This document shows positions 1-5,598 of a DNA stretch of 5,598 nt, piece by piece. Origin of the DNA: an uncultured Sphingorhabdus sp. GTDB taxonomy: Bacteria; Pseudomonadota; Alphaproteobacteria; Sphingomonadales; Sphingomonadaceae. Position 1 is the stretch's first letter; every line of letters begins with the position of its first letter. The notes beneath the pieces are model-generated. The model worked only from the letters and a program-made list of their open reading frames with translations. It ran no database searches and was not told the DNA's origin. Location of the stretch: the NCBI GenBank assembly GCA_937873665.1, contig CALMYW010000213.1:1-5598 (forward strand), given 5' to 3'. The translations under genes were made by a program, and so were the position numbers.

Positions 1-253
1 CCTTTAACCGGATGACCGGGCCAGGTGTCGCACCGTTGATGCCGATGGCATGCCCCTCACGTCCGCCGACCCGGAGCGAGGCATGACCGATGGATAGTGC
101 GATTTGCTCCCCGGACACCACGGACATCGGGCCTGCGAGGCCAGGAGTTCCACTGCGCGCCCACGCGGGGAGCGCTGCCGAAAGCGCGAGGCCCCCGCCC
201 CCCAAGGCAGCCGAACGAATGAGGGTACGGCGATCGAGCGCAAAAGAATGCAT
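1..253 (-). CDS. copA: Copper-resistance multicopper oxidase (PcoA/CopA family), N-terminal part
   Basis: This is the first 84 residues of a protein cut by the left edge. ATG is at 253, and an in-frame stop at 281-283 limits any extension. Residues 1-32 form a Tat signal: a twin arginine in DRRTLIR (R8, R9), a Gly/Ala/Leu-rich stretch, and an Ala-x-Ala-type end near PAWA. The mature part reads like the first cupredoxin strand of CopA/PcoA oxidases, ending with INGATPGPVIRLK (compare the family's VNG..P.P..R). The copper-ligand motifs lie outside the window. Members of this family are exported folded to the periplasm and oxidise Cu(I) or sequester copper. The gene follows the sigma-factor gene by 61 bases and has its own ECF-type promoter in that gap. 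No clear Shine-Dalgarno sequence is visible. The family shares the name copA with the copper ATPases. copB often follows in such operons, but this cannot be seen here. Confidence 0.85.
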   Translation of the reverse strand, partial: MHSFALDRRTLIRSAALGGGGLALSAALPAWARSGTPGLAGPMSVVSGEQIALSIGHASLRVGGREGHAIGINGATPGPVIRLK

Positions 254-289
254 GAGTGGTATCCGGTAAGATTGACGGCTTCATCGTCC

Positions 290-317
290 TCTACGCAGCC
301 GCTTTCCCTAGCCCTCA
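290..317 (-). promoter_or_regulatory. Predicted ECF-sigma promoter of the multicopper oxidase gene
   Basis: On the minus strand, TGAGGG (317 to 312) and CGTAGA (295 to 290) are separated by exactly 16 bases. The same hexamer, spacing and GGC[CT]GCGTA context occur before the cnrY-like gene and before copC. The TGA of the -35 element is also the stop codon of the sigma-factor gene. A transcript starting about 7 bases past the -10 would have a leader of about 30 bases before the ATG at 253. Promoter function is inferred from the repeated motif and its position. Confidence 0.7.
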
Positions 318-884
318 GATCTGGTCGCCAAGCATCGCCTTTAATTTCCCCCTGGCCCGGTAGAGGCGGGTCTCGACCGTCTTCTCGCTGACACCGAGCA
401 CGTCGGCAGCTTCGGCCTGGCCGAGGCCATCGATCGTGCGGAGGACCAGGGCCTCGCGCAGACGGGATGGCAAGCGGGATATGGCAGCGGTCACGCGCGC
501 CAGTTCGGCCCGGTCTGCCGCTTGCACATCGGCGGGAATGGCATCGTCTGAAACATCGAAAGCCATCTCGAGCGGCACTGCGCGCGTGAAGAAGGCGCGC
601 ACCTTGCGCCTTCGTCCCCAGTCCCTGCACTTGTTGAGCGCGATGTGCTTGAGCCATGCCACAAACGGTCGCCCATGGTCGTAACGCCCAAGAGCCGAGA
701 AAGCGGCAATGAAGGTTTCCTGGGTGACGTCGAGGGCCTCGTGCGGATCGCCGACTGACGCTCGCACCAAGCGAAACACAGCGTCACGGTGGCGCGCCAG
801 CAATTCGCGATAAGCGTCCTGCCGGCCCGCGAGCGCCAGTGCCGCGAGCTCGCCGTCGCTCCCCTCGGACAGCGGAAGGCTCAC
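315..884 (-). CDS. ECF sigma-70 family RNA polymerase sigma factor, CnrH-like
   Basis: The protein has 189 residues, the usual ECF size. Sigma region 2 spans about residues 24-92 and contains DVTQETFIAAFSALGRY and the FVAWLKHIALNKCRD segment (core binding, -10 recognition). Region 4 spans about 128-185, with LPSRLREALVLR followed by a helix-turn-helix (AEAADVLGVSEKTVETRLYRAR) for -35 recognition. There is no long C-terminal sensory extension, so control should come from a separate anti-sigma protein. The start is GTG at 884, inside a GTGA overlap with the stop of the upstream sensor gene, which suggests translational coupling. Gene order (small membrane protein, CnrX-like sensor, sigma) matches cnrYXH of Cupriavidus, where CnrH is held by CnrY until CnrX senses metal. 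The likely targets are the three TGAGGG-N16-CGTA promoters in this window. Assignment as an ECF sigma is secure; the CnrH subgroup rests on context. Confidence 0.93.
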   Translation of the reverse strand: MSLPLSEGSDGELAALALAGRQDAYRELLARHRDAVFRLVRASVGDPHEALDVTQETFIAAFSALGRYDHGRPFVAWLKHIALNKCRDWGRRRKVRAFFTRAVPLEMAFDVSDDAIPADVQAADRAELARVTAAISRLPSRLREALVLRTIDGLGQAEAADVLGVSEKTVETRLYRARGKLKAMLGDQI

Positions 885-1321
885 CGCACTTCTGGGGTAA
901 GGGCTCTGGTAACCGACCTGTCGAATTTGGCCGCCTGATCAGGCCTCAGGACGGCGCGCATGGCAAAGAGATGCTCAAGCGTTTCCTTCTGCATTTCACC
1001 CATGACCTTGTGGGTGTGGTCGATGGCGGCCGTGACTTGCGGACCATAGCCGTGTTCCACTTCCATCGCTTCGGCCAGATGGGCATTGGCGGCCCGCATC
1101 TCGAGTTCGAGCGCCTTGCGGCGTGTGGCAAAACGCTGCTCGATTGCCTCGATCTTTGCTTCCTGTGCGGCATCGAGTTCGAGCTCGCTGTGCAGCAAGG
1201 CGTGGAGTTCGGTCTCGCTCTGCCTTTCCGGTGCGAACAGGACGCGGCCAGCATAAGTGCCGCCCAGCGCCGCCGCAAATGCGACAAGCGCGATCAGGAT
1301 CAGCCGCGTGGTCCAATTCAC
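881..1321 (-). CDS. CnrX-like membrane-anchored periplasmic metal sensor (heavy-metal resistance family)
   Basis: This 146-residue protein has one N-terminal membrane segment (about residues 6-28) followed by a charged, helical periplasmic domain. The fold type is the CnrX/Spy-like helical hairpin. The CnrX site, known from Cupriavidus as H42, H46, E63, H119 and M123, is fully matched here by H40, H44, E61, H117 and M121, with the same intervals. The surrounding helices (LHALLHSEL, EAIEQRFATRRKALE, TLEHLFAMRAVL) also read as CnrX-type. In the cnr system CnrX binds metal in the periplasm and relieves inhibition of the sigma factor by CnrY. The start is GTG at 1321 in a GTGA overlap with the upstream gene, and its stop overlaps the sigma-factor GTG. 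Because every neighbour is a copper gene, the physiological ligand is probably copper, but the five ligands alone would also suit Ni(II) or Co(II). Confidence 0.85.
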   Translation of the reverse strand: MNWTTRLILIALVAFAAALGGTYAGRVLFAPERQSETELHALLHSELELDAAQEAKIEAIEQRFATRRKALELEMRAANAHLAEAMEVEHGYGPQVTAAIDHTHKVMGEMQKETLEHLFAMRAVLRPDQAAKFDRSVTRALTPEVR

Positions 1322-1596
1322 GGGTGGACATCCAGCAAGGTCGAAGGTGCGAGGGGATTGTCAGGCGCAAAGGGAGAGATGGGCTGAGCCGTGGCGGGTT
1401 CGCCGCCCGCCAGTCCGCCACCGGCTACGCCGACCACCAGCGCCAGGGCTGCGGCAAAACCCATCAGCCGCGACCCGGCCGCAGCCTCACGGCGGCTCGC
1501 AGCCAGTCCGGCAAGCACAGCATCGTCGATAGTCGCCAGCCCCGAAGGAGCCGGAAGTGTGCCCAGGCGGCGGAGCGCCTGATCAAGGTCGGACAT
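1318..1596 (-). CDS. Small single-pass membrane protein, candidate CnrY-like anti-sigma factor
   Basis: The product has 92 residues. It has a cytoplasmic N-terminus of about 42 residues with a predicted helix (MSDLDQALRRLG) and SRR before the membrane, one membrane segment (about 45-64), and a short Pro-rich periplasmic tail ending APSTLLDVHP. Size and layout fit CnrY (about 95 residues, cytosolic sigma-binding part, one membrane pass, short tail), although I see no strong residue-level identity. The role is inferred from layout and from being first in a Y-X-H gene set, with its stop overlapping the GTG of the CnrX-like gene. ATG at 1596 was chosen because GGGAGA lies 6 bases upstream. The longer reading frame from 1671 would run through the promoter and gives an unlikely N-terminal extension. 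Typical annotation would be hypothetical protein. Confidence 0.75.
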   Translation of the reverse strand: MSDLDQALRRLGTLPAPSGLATIDDAVLAGLAASRREAAAGSRLMGFAAALALVVGVAGGGLAGGEPATAQPISPFAPDNPLAPSTLLDVHP

Positions 1597-1602
1597 GGTG
1601 GG

Positions 1603-1608
1603 TCTCCC
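1603..1608 (-). promoter_or_regulatory. Ribosome binding site deciding the cnrY-like start
   Basis: GGGAGA on the minus strand lies 6 bases before ATG at 1596. It selects this start over the in-frame ATG at 1671, which lies upstream of the predicted promoter. Confidence 0.7.
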
Positions 1609-1623
1609 GAGGTCTTGTGATCC

Positions 1624-1651
1624 TATACGCAGCCATATCCCCGATCCCTCA
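1624..1651 (-). promoter_or_regulatory. Predicted ECF-sigma promoter of the Y-X-H regulatory operon
   Basis: On the minus strand TGAGGG (1651 to 1646) and CGTATA (1629 to 1624) are 16 bases apart. It aligns closely with the promoter before the oxidase gene: both share CTGAGGG at the -35 and GGCTGCGTA at the -10. A start about 7 bases downstream of the -10 would leave a leader of about 20 bases with the GGGAGA ribosome site. If the local sigma factor uses it, the operon is positively autoregulated. The function is inferred. Confidence 0.72.
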
Positions 1652-1673
1652 GAAAAATTGAACCAGCCCAATT

Positions 1674-1701
1674 TGAGGGATGCTGTTCCGGGCCGCGTAT
1701 C
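1674..1701 (+). promoter_or_regulatory. Predicted ECF-sigma promoter of copCD
   Basis: TGAGGG (1674-1679) is followed after exactly 16 bases by CGTATC (1696-1701), the third copy of the motif in the window and the only one on the plus strand. The expected transcript start near 1708 gives a leader of about 27 bases containing a good ribosome site. Its -35 faces the -35 of the regulatory-operon promoter, 22 bases away. The function is inferred from the repeated motif. Confidence 0.72.
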
Positions 1702-1721
1702 TCAACCTGATAGCCATTTCC

Positions 1722-1729
1722 AAGGAGAT
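1722..1729 (+). promoter_or_regulatory. Strong Shine-Dalgarno sequence of copC
   Basis: AAGGAGAT lies 5 bases before ATG at 1735. It is the strongest ribosome site in the window and fixes the copC start. Confidence 0.8.
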
Positions 1730-1734
1730 AACTG

Positions 1735-2118
1735 ATGCGTTTGCCCAGCCTTGCCTTTGCCGTTGCGACTCTGGGGCTCATCGTGCCGCAGGTAGCCAGC
1801 GCGCATACGCAGCTCGTGTCTTCGACCCCGACAGCCAATGCCACGGTCGCAGCGCCGACAAAGGTCGAACTGCGCTTCAATGAGGCCGTGATCGGCGCAA
1901 CGGCAAGGGCCGAGATCGCAATGACCGGAATGCCGGGTATGGCAAACCATGCGCCGATGCCGATCACGGGTTTCACCGCCCGGCTTGGCAATGACAGGAA
2001 ATCGATGACGTTGCTGCTCCGTCGGCCGCTTGCCAGCGGGACTTACCGCGTGACCTGGAGCGCGGCCGGAGCCGACACGCATCGCATGGGCGGCAACTTC
2101 AGCTTCACCGTACGCTGA
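1735..2118 (+). CDS. copC: Periplasmic copper-binding protein CopC
   Basis: The protein has 127 residues, with a signal peptide of residues 1-23 ending in Ala-Ser-Ala, so the mature protein begins with H24. CopC proteins bind Cu(II) through the N-terminal histidine plus an Asp-x-His pair; here these are H24 and D114/H116 in GADTHRMGGNFSF. A methionine-rich loop, M63, M66, M69, H72 and M75, matches the Cu(I) site of Pseudomonas CopC. Both sites therefore appear present, as in classical two-site CopC. The loop carries one extra residue before its His and last Met compared with my recollection of the Pseudomonas protein. The body is a small cupredoxin-like beta barrel typical of the family. CopC is thought to carry copper in the periplasm and pass it to CopD. 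copD starts 4 bases after the copC stop, so the two are co-transcribed, probably from the ECF-type promoter at 1674-1701. Confidence 0.95.
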   Translation: MRLPSLAFAVATLGLIVPQVASAHTQLVSSTPTANATVAAPTKVELRFNEAVIGATARAEIAMTGMPGMANHAPMPITGFTARLGNDRKSMTLLLRRPLASGTYRVTWSAAGADTHRMGGNFSFTVR

Positions 2119-2122
2119 AGAC

Positions 2123-3055
2123 ATGGACAACCTGCCTGTCATCGCCATCCGGTTCGCGCTTTACGCCGACCTGATGGTGCTGGCAGGTGTGACGGCCTTC
2201 TCGCTTTACGCGCTGAAACCCGAGGAGCGAGGCACTGCCTTGCTGCCGCTGGCCAAACCTGCCCTCCTCCTTTCGCTGCTCGGACTGCTGCTGTCCGGCG
2301 GCGGCATGATCGCACTTGTCGCAGCCATGACCGGGACAAGCCTCTGGGCAGTCGATGGCTCGGCCTTCAGGGAAATCGTTACACAGAGCGCCATCGGCAG
2401 CGCCTGGGTCGTGCGCATGGCGGCAGTTGCAATTGCCCTGCTTGCCGCCCTGGCGCTTGGCCGAAGCCCACACCTTGCAAGATACTGTCTGCTTGCCTCG
2501 GCTGTGCTTGCCATCGCCACGCTGGTTTGGACTGGCCATGCCGGTGCAACCGAAGGGTGGACTGGATCCCTCCACCGGCTGAGCGACATCGTCCACATGC
2601 TGGCGGCGGCTGTATGGATCGGCGGAATTGCCGCGTTCTCCTGGCTGCTTTTTCAGCCATTGGCGCACCAATCCGATGCGCAGATCAGGATCGCGCATCG
2701 GGCGCTTGAACAATTCTCGCGGGTTGGGACGCTTGCGGTCGGGTTGATCGTTCTCACGGGCATCATCAACAGCCTGAGCCTGATGGGCTTGCCGCATCCC
2801 TACGCCTTGTTCGCTTCGCGCTACGGCCAACTCCTGCTTATCAAGCTCGCCCTGTTTGCTGCAATGCTGATGCTGGCGGGTGTCAACCGCTGGCGGCTGA
2901 CACCCGCTCTTGGTGCAGCCATCGCCAACGGCAATCCGGTCCCCGCGTTACGTGGTCTTCGGCAAAGCCTGGTTCTGGAAACGTCCACAGTGCTTACGAT
3001 CCTCGCCGTGGTGGCCTGGCTGGGTACACTGGAGCCGATCATGGCGTACGGGTGA
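2123..3055 (+). CDS. copD: Copper-resistance inner-membrane protein CopD
   Basis: This 310-residue, very hydrophobic protein has about eight membrane segments (roughly 8-30, 45-68, 93-113, 119-138, 153-178, 199-220, 236-256, 286-304). Family marks include GHA at 138-140, the histidine-bearing segment [19 protein letters not shown] (H151, H158), the [18 protein letters not shown] segment, the LLIKLALF...NRWRLTP block and a C-terminal ET....A.V.W.GTLEP helix. CopD proteins are proposed to take copper across the inner membrane together with CopC, or to help load periplasmic copper enzymes; the mechanism is not settled. ATG at 2123 follows the copC stop by 4 bases with no clear ribosome site, so translation is probably coupled. 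The length is typical for stand-alone CopD, not a CopC-CopD fusion. The next gene is 64 bases away behind its own promoter. Confidence 0.93.
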   Translation: MDNLPVIAIRFALYADLMVLAGVTAFSLYALKPEERGTALLPLAKPALLLSLLGLLLSGGGMIALVAAMTGTSLWAVDGSAFREIVTQSAIGSAWVVRMAAVAIALLAALALGRSPHLARYCLLASAVLAIATLVWTGHAGATEGWTGSLHRLSDIVHMLAAAVWIGGIAAFSWLLFQPLAHQSDAQIRIAHRALEQFSRVGTLAVGLIVLTGIINSLSLMGLPHPYALFASRYGQLLLIKLALFAAMLMLAGVNRWRLTPALGAAIANGNPVPALRGLRQSLVLETSTVLTILAVVAWLGTLEPIMAYG

Positions 3056-3063
3056 ATTACCAC

Positions 3064-3094
3064 TTGACCCTGACATGATGTCAAGGTTGATGAG
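3064..3094 (+). promoter_or_regulatory. Predicted MerR/CueR-type copper-responsive promoter and operator
   Basis: A -35 TTGACC (3064-3069) is followed by a 19-base spacer and a weak -10 candidate GATGAG (3089-3094). Within it lies a 21-base dyad, ACCCTGACAT / G / ATGTCAAGGT (3067-3087), whose arms match at 9 of 10 positions. It starts at the A of TTGACC, the same register as the CueR site of the E. coli copA promoter. Over-long spacers with an ACC...GGT dyad are the hallmark of MerR-family activators. The regulator is not encoded in the window. The poor -10 match is the main weakness. Confidence 0.72.
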
Positions 3095-3104
3095 TGTTGC
3101 GACC

Positions 3105-3111
3105 AGAGGAG
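3105..3111 (+). promoter_or_regulatory. Ribosome binding site deciding the copper ATPase start
   Basis: AGAGGAG lies 8 bases before ATG at 3120. In-frame ATGs at 3075, 3078 and 3090 fall inside or at the edge of the predicted operator/promoter and lack such a site. Confidence 0.75.
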
Positions 3112-3119
3112 TACGAAGT

Positions 3120-5465
3120 ATGACCGAGTCGCATCATGACCATGCGAAATGCGCCCATTCCGGATCGAAGGCTCCAGGAACGGTGATTGACCCCGTCTGC
3201 GGAATGAGCGTCGATTCTGCGACGACCACGCATGTAGCGACCCATGACGGCGTCCATCACTACTTTTGCAGCGCTGCCTGTCTAACCAAGTTCAAGGCCG
3301 ACCCATCACGCTATATGAGCGATGCGCCGCGACCGGCAGAGCCGGTGCCAGACGGCGCGATCTGGACCTGTCCGATGCATCCGGAGGTCCAGCAGTCCGG
3401 GCCGGGAAGCTGCCCGATCTGCGGCATGGCCTTGGAACCGATGACGCCGACGCTCAACGATGGACCGTCGCCCGAATATGCCGACATGAAGCGGCGCTTT
3501 GTAATCGGCCTCATCCTCGCTTTGCCGGTGGTTGCGCTCGAAATGGGCGGGCATCTGACCGGACTGCGCCATTATCTGGATGGAAACATCGCCAACCTGA
3601 TCCAGATGGTTCTGGCGACGCCGGTGGTCCTGTGGGCGGGCTGGCCATTTTTCGAACGCGGCTGGGCCTCGGTGAAAAGCCGCCACCTCAACATGTTCAC
3701 CCTGATTGCGATGGGAACGGGCGTTGCCTGGATCTACAGCATCGCGGCGGCGCTCGCGCCCGGTATGTTCCCGCCCGCGTTTCGCGCAATGGACGGCTCA
3801 GTCGCGGTCTATTTCGAGGCGGCTGCGGTCATTACCGTGCTGGTCTTGCTTGGCCAACTGCTTGAACTGCGTGCCCGGGAAACAACCAGCGGTGCGATTC
3901 GCGCATTGCTCGACCTTTCGCCCAAGCTCGCCCGCCGGGTTCGTCCTGATGGTAGTGACGAGGAGATCACACTCCACCAGGTTCTGGTCGGCGACACGCT
4001 CCGCGTTCGCCCAGGCGAGAAGGTTCCGGTTGATGGCGTGGTGCTGGAGGGCCGCGGCACGGTCGATGAATCGATGGTGACTGGCGAGTCCATGCCGGTG
4101 ACCAAGGAGGCTGCGTCGAAGCTGATCGGTGGCACGATCAACCAGACCGGCGGCCTCGTGATGCGCGCCGAGAAGATCGGGCGCGACACCATGCTGGCGC
4201 GCATCGTCCAGATGGTAGCAGAAGCCCAGCGCAGTCGTGCGCCGATCCAGCGGCTTGCCGACACCGTGTCGGGCTGGTTCGTGCCGGCGGTGATCGCGGT
4301 CTCAGCGATCGCGTTCGTCGTCTGGTCCCTGGTCGGCCCATCGCCGGCAATGGGCTATGGCCTGATTGCAGCGGTGGCCGTGCTGATCATCGCCTGCCCC
4401 TGTGCGCTTGGCCTCGCGACCCCGATGTCGATCATGGTGGGGGTCGGACGCGGCGCGCAGGCCGGTATCCTTATCAAGAACGCCGAGGCGCTCGAACGCA
4501 TGGAGAAGGTCGATACGCTTGTCGTCGACAAGACCGGCACGCTCACCGAAGGCAAGCCCGCGGTGGTTGCGATCGAGACGGCCGAAGGGTTCGACAGCCA
4601 AGAGGTTCTGCGCCTTGCCGCGAGCCTCGAACGCAGCAGCGAGCATCCGCTGGCCCTGGCGATTGTCAGGGATGCAGAAGCCAAGGGGCTCGCAATCAGC
4701 GAACCGGGCGACGTCGATCAGCCAGTCGGCAAGGGTATCACCGGCATCGTCGATGGACATCGGCTTATTGCTGGAAATGCCGGCTTTCTTGAGGAACAAG
4801 GGGTCTCGACTGCCGAACTGGCGCAACGTGCTGCCGTCCTGCGCGCTGACGGGGCGACCGCAATTTTCCTTGGCATAGATGGTAAGGTTGCGGGTGCCAT
4901 CGGCATTGCCGATCAGGTTAAGCAGACTACGCCTGCCGCGCTCAAGGCGCTGGCCGAAGCGGGGATCCATGTCATCATGTTGACCGGAGACAATCGCGTC
5001 ACGGCAGAGGCCATCGCGCGGCGGCTTGGCATCGACGACGTCGAAGCCGATGTGTTGCCAGACCAGAAGAGCGCGATCGTCAAGCGCTTGAGGGACAAAG
5101 GCAGAATCGTGGCGATGGCAGGCGACGGTGTGAACGACGCCCCTGCGCTTGCCGCTGCCGATGTCGGCATCGCCATGGGCACCGGCACAGACGTTGCGAT
5201 TGAAAGCGCAGGCATCACACTGCTCAAGGGCGATTTGACGGGGATAGCGCGTGCCCGGCACCTCAGTCATGCAACCATGACCAACATCCGGCAGAACCTG
5301 TTCTTCGCCTTTGCCTACAACGTCGCTGGTATCCCGGTGGCTGCGGGCGCGCTCTACCCGCTGTTCGGCATCATGCTTTCACCGATCATCGCAGCGGCGG
5401 CGATGGCGCTTTCCTCGGTCAGCGTCATCGGCAATTCGCTGCGTCTCAGGAGGATTGCGCTATGA
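3120..5465 (+). CDS. Cu(I)-exporting P1B-1-type ATPase with YHS and heavy-metal-binding N-terminal domains
   Basis: This 781-residue protein pumps Cu(I) out of the cytoplasm using ATP. The N-terminus is His-rich (HHDH), then a YHS domain (about 22-66: DPVCGM with C27, then C50 and C54) and a short heavy-metal-binding domain (about 81-107: WTCPMHPEV...SCPICGM). No classical HMA (GMTCxxC) domain is present. Core motifs are TGES (321-324, actuator), CPC (426-428, membrane metal site), DKTGT with phospho-acceptor D470, SSEHPLA (H509, P510), TGDN (622-625) and GDGVNDAP (668-675). TM7 fits N-x6-YN-x4-P (N726 to P739) and TM8 fits P-x6-M-x2-SS-x5-N (P755 to N772), the Cu(I) signature. The start at 3120 is set by the ribosome site; the frame stays open from 2910 but that part lies over copD. 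Its stop overlaps the next ATG. Such pumps are named copA, copF or silP-like; the symbol is left open to avoid confusion with the oxidase. Confidence 0.95.
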   Translation: MTESHHDHAKCAHSGSKAPGTVIDPVCGMSVDSATTTHVATHDGVHHYFCSAACLTKFKADPSRYMSDAPRPAEPVPDGAIWTCPMHPEVQQSGPGSCPICGMALEPMTPTLNDGPSPEYADMKRRFVIGLILALPVVALEMGGHLTGLRHYLDGNIANLIQMVLATPVVLWAGWPFFERGWASVKSRHLNMFTLIAMGTGVAWIYSIAAALAPGMFPPAFRAMDGSVAVYFEAAAVITVLVLLGQLLELRARETTSGAIRALLDLSPKLARRVRPDGSDEEITLHQVLVGDTLRVRPGEKVPVDGVVLEGRGTVDESMVTGESMPVTKEAASKLIGGTINQTGGLVMRAEKIGRDTMLARIVQMVAEAQRSRAPIQRLADTVSGWFVPAVIAVSAIAFVVWSLVGPSPAMGYGLIAAVAVLIIACPCALGLATPMSIMVGVGRGAQAGILIKNAEALERMEKVDTLVVDKTGTLTEGKPAVVAIETAEGFDSQEVLRLAASLERSSEHPLALAIVRDAEAKGLAISEPGDVDQPVGKGITGIVDGHRLIAGNAGFLEEQGVSTAELAQRAAVLRADGATAIFLGIDGKVAGAIGIADQVKQTTPAALKALAEAGIHVIMLTGDNRVTAEAIARRLGIDDVEADVLPDQKSAIVKRLRDKGRIVAMAGDGVNDAPALAAADVGIAMGTGTDVAIESAGITLLKGDLTGIARARHLSHATMTNIRQNLFFAFAYNVAGIPVAAGALYPLFGIMLSPIIAAAAMALSSVSVIGNSLRLRRIAL

Positions 5466-5598
5466 ACCTTTCCAGCAAGCGCGCGTGGCTGCTGGCCGCA
5501 GCTTCGGCCGCGCTGATCGCTGCTTTCCTGCTCTATCCGGAACACCGGCAGCACTTCTTCGGGCTGATCCCTTACGCATTCCTGTTCGCCTGCCCGCT
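5462..5598 (+). CDS. Small membrane protein, probable DUF2933 family, N-terminal part
   Basis: The gene begins with ATG at 5462, overlapping the ATPase stop (ATGA), and runs off the right edge after 45 full codons. The sequence shows a short basic N-terminus, a hydrophobic segment (about residues 8-24, [17 protein letters not shown]), a polar PEHRQH stretch, and a second hydrophobic segment [11 protein letters not shown]. This layout, including a loop histidine and Cys-Pro at the end of the second helix, resembles DUF2933 proteins. Those are short two-helix proteins that often end in a His/Gly-rich tail and sit beside copper ATPases. That tail would lie beyond the window. The function is unknown; the overlap implies co-translation with the ATPase and a role in metal handling at the membrane. 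Confidence 0.72.
   Translation, partial: MNLSSKRAWLLAAASAALIAAFLLYPEHRQHFFGLIPYAFLFACP

Noticed and set aside
4..657. Long minus-strand open frame of 217 codons
   Set aside because: It overlaps the sigma factor and the oxidase in another frame and has an Arg/Pro/Ser-rich composition typical of a GC-rich shadow frame.
839..1387. Plus-strand open frame of 182 codons opposite the sensor gene
   Set aside because: It lies opposite the CnrX-like gene, whose conserved ligands and overlaps show the minus strand is the coding one.
1597..1671. N-terminal extension of the cnrY-like gene to an ATG at 1671
   Set aside because: It would start upstream of the gene's own promoter and lacks a ribosome site. 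ATG at 1596 has GGGAGA at a good distance.
1645..1680. Inverted repeat TCCCTCA...TGAGGGA as a possible terminator hairpin
   Set aside because: There is no T-run after the stem and no gene ends here. The repeat is explained by two divergent -35 elements.
2910..3119. Upstream extension of the ATPase reading frame into copD (start at 2910, or ATGs at 3075, 3078, 3090)
   Set aside because: The extension overlaps copD in another frame and runs through the predicted operator. The ribosome site and the family-like N-terminus begin at 3120.
5089..5120. Isolated TGAGGG hexamer inside the ATPase gene (similar ones near 54 on the minus strand and 219 on the plus strand)
   Set aside because: No CGTA follows at 16 bases, so these are chance matches and serve as a contrast to the three promoters.
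4302..5270. 322-codon minus-strand open frame opposite the ATPase
   Set aside because: It is antisense to the conserved ATPase core, has no recognisable domain, and is explained by codon bias on the coding strand.

Overview
The window is GC-rich. Its protein sequences and gene order look like an alphaproteobacterium, most likely a sphingomonad (Novosphingobium/Sphingobium/Sphingopyxis type). That placement rests on remembered family resemblance, not on a search. The whole window is one copper-resistance locus, organised around a divergent regulatory region at about 1597-1734.

Left arm, minus strand, read right to left: a small single-pass CnrY-like anti-sigma candidate (1318-1596), a CnrX-like membrane-anchored periplasmic metal sensor (881-1321), an ECF sigma factor of CnrH type (315-884), and the start of a Tat-exported multicopper oxidase of the PcoA/CopA family (1-253), which runs off the left edge. 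The first three genes overlap by 4 bases each (GTGA) and have the same Y-X-H order as the nickel/cobalt cnrYXH system of Cupriavidus. The sensor keeps all five CnrX metal ligands at identical spacing.

Right arm, plus strand: copC (1735-2118), a periplasmic copper-binding protein; copD (2123-3055), an inner-membrane copper protein; a Cu(I) P1B-1 ATPase with YHS and heavy-metal-binding N-terminal domains (3120-5465); and the start of a small DUF2933-like membrane protein (from 5462), which runs off the right edge.

The most interesting signal is regulatory. A motif TGAGGG-N16-CGTA occurs three times with exactly the same spacing: in front of the cnrY-like gene, in front of the multicopper oxidase, and on the other strand in front of copC. 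It is the obvious candidate for the promoter of the locally encoded ECF sigma factor. This predicts that a Y-X-H surface-signalling module drives its own operon, the oxidase and copCD. The ATPase lacks this motif. It has instead a MerR/CueR-type promoter (TTGACC, 19-bp spacer, 21-bp dyad). The sequence thus suggests two sensing tiers: periplasmic metal through the ECF module for periplasmic detoxification, and cytoplasmic Cu(I) through a CueR-like regulator encoded elsewhere for efflux. No tRNA, rRNA, CRISPR, insertion sequence or convincing terminator was seen, and no stretch longer than 300 bases lacks a gene.
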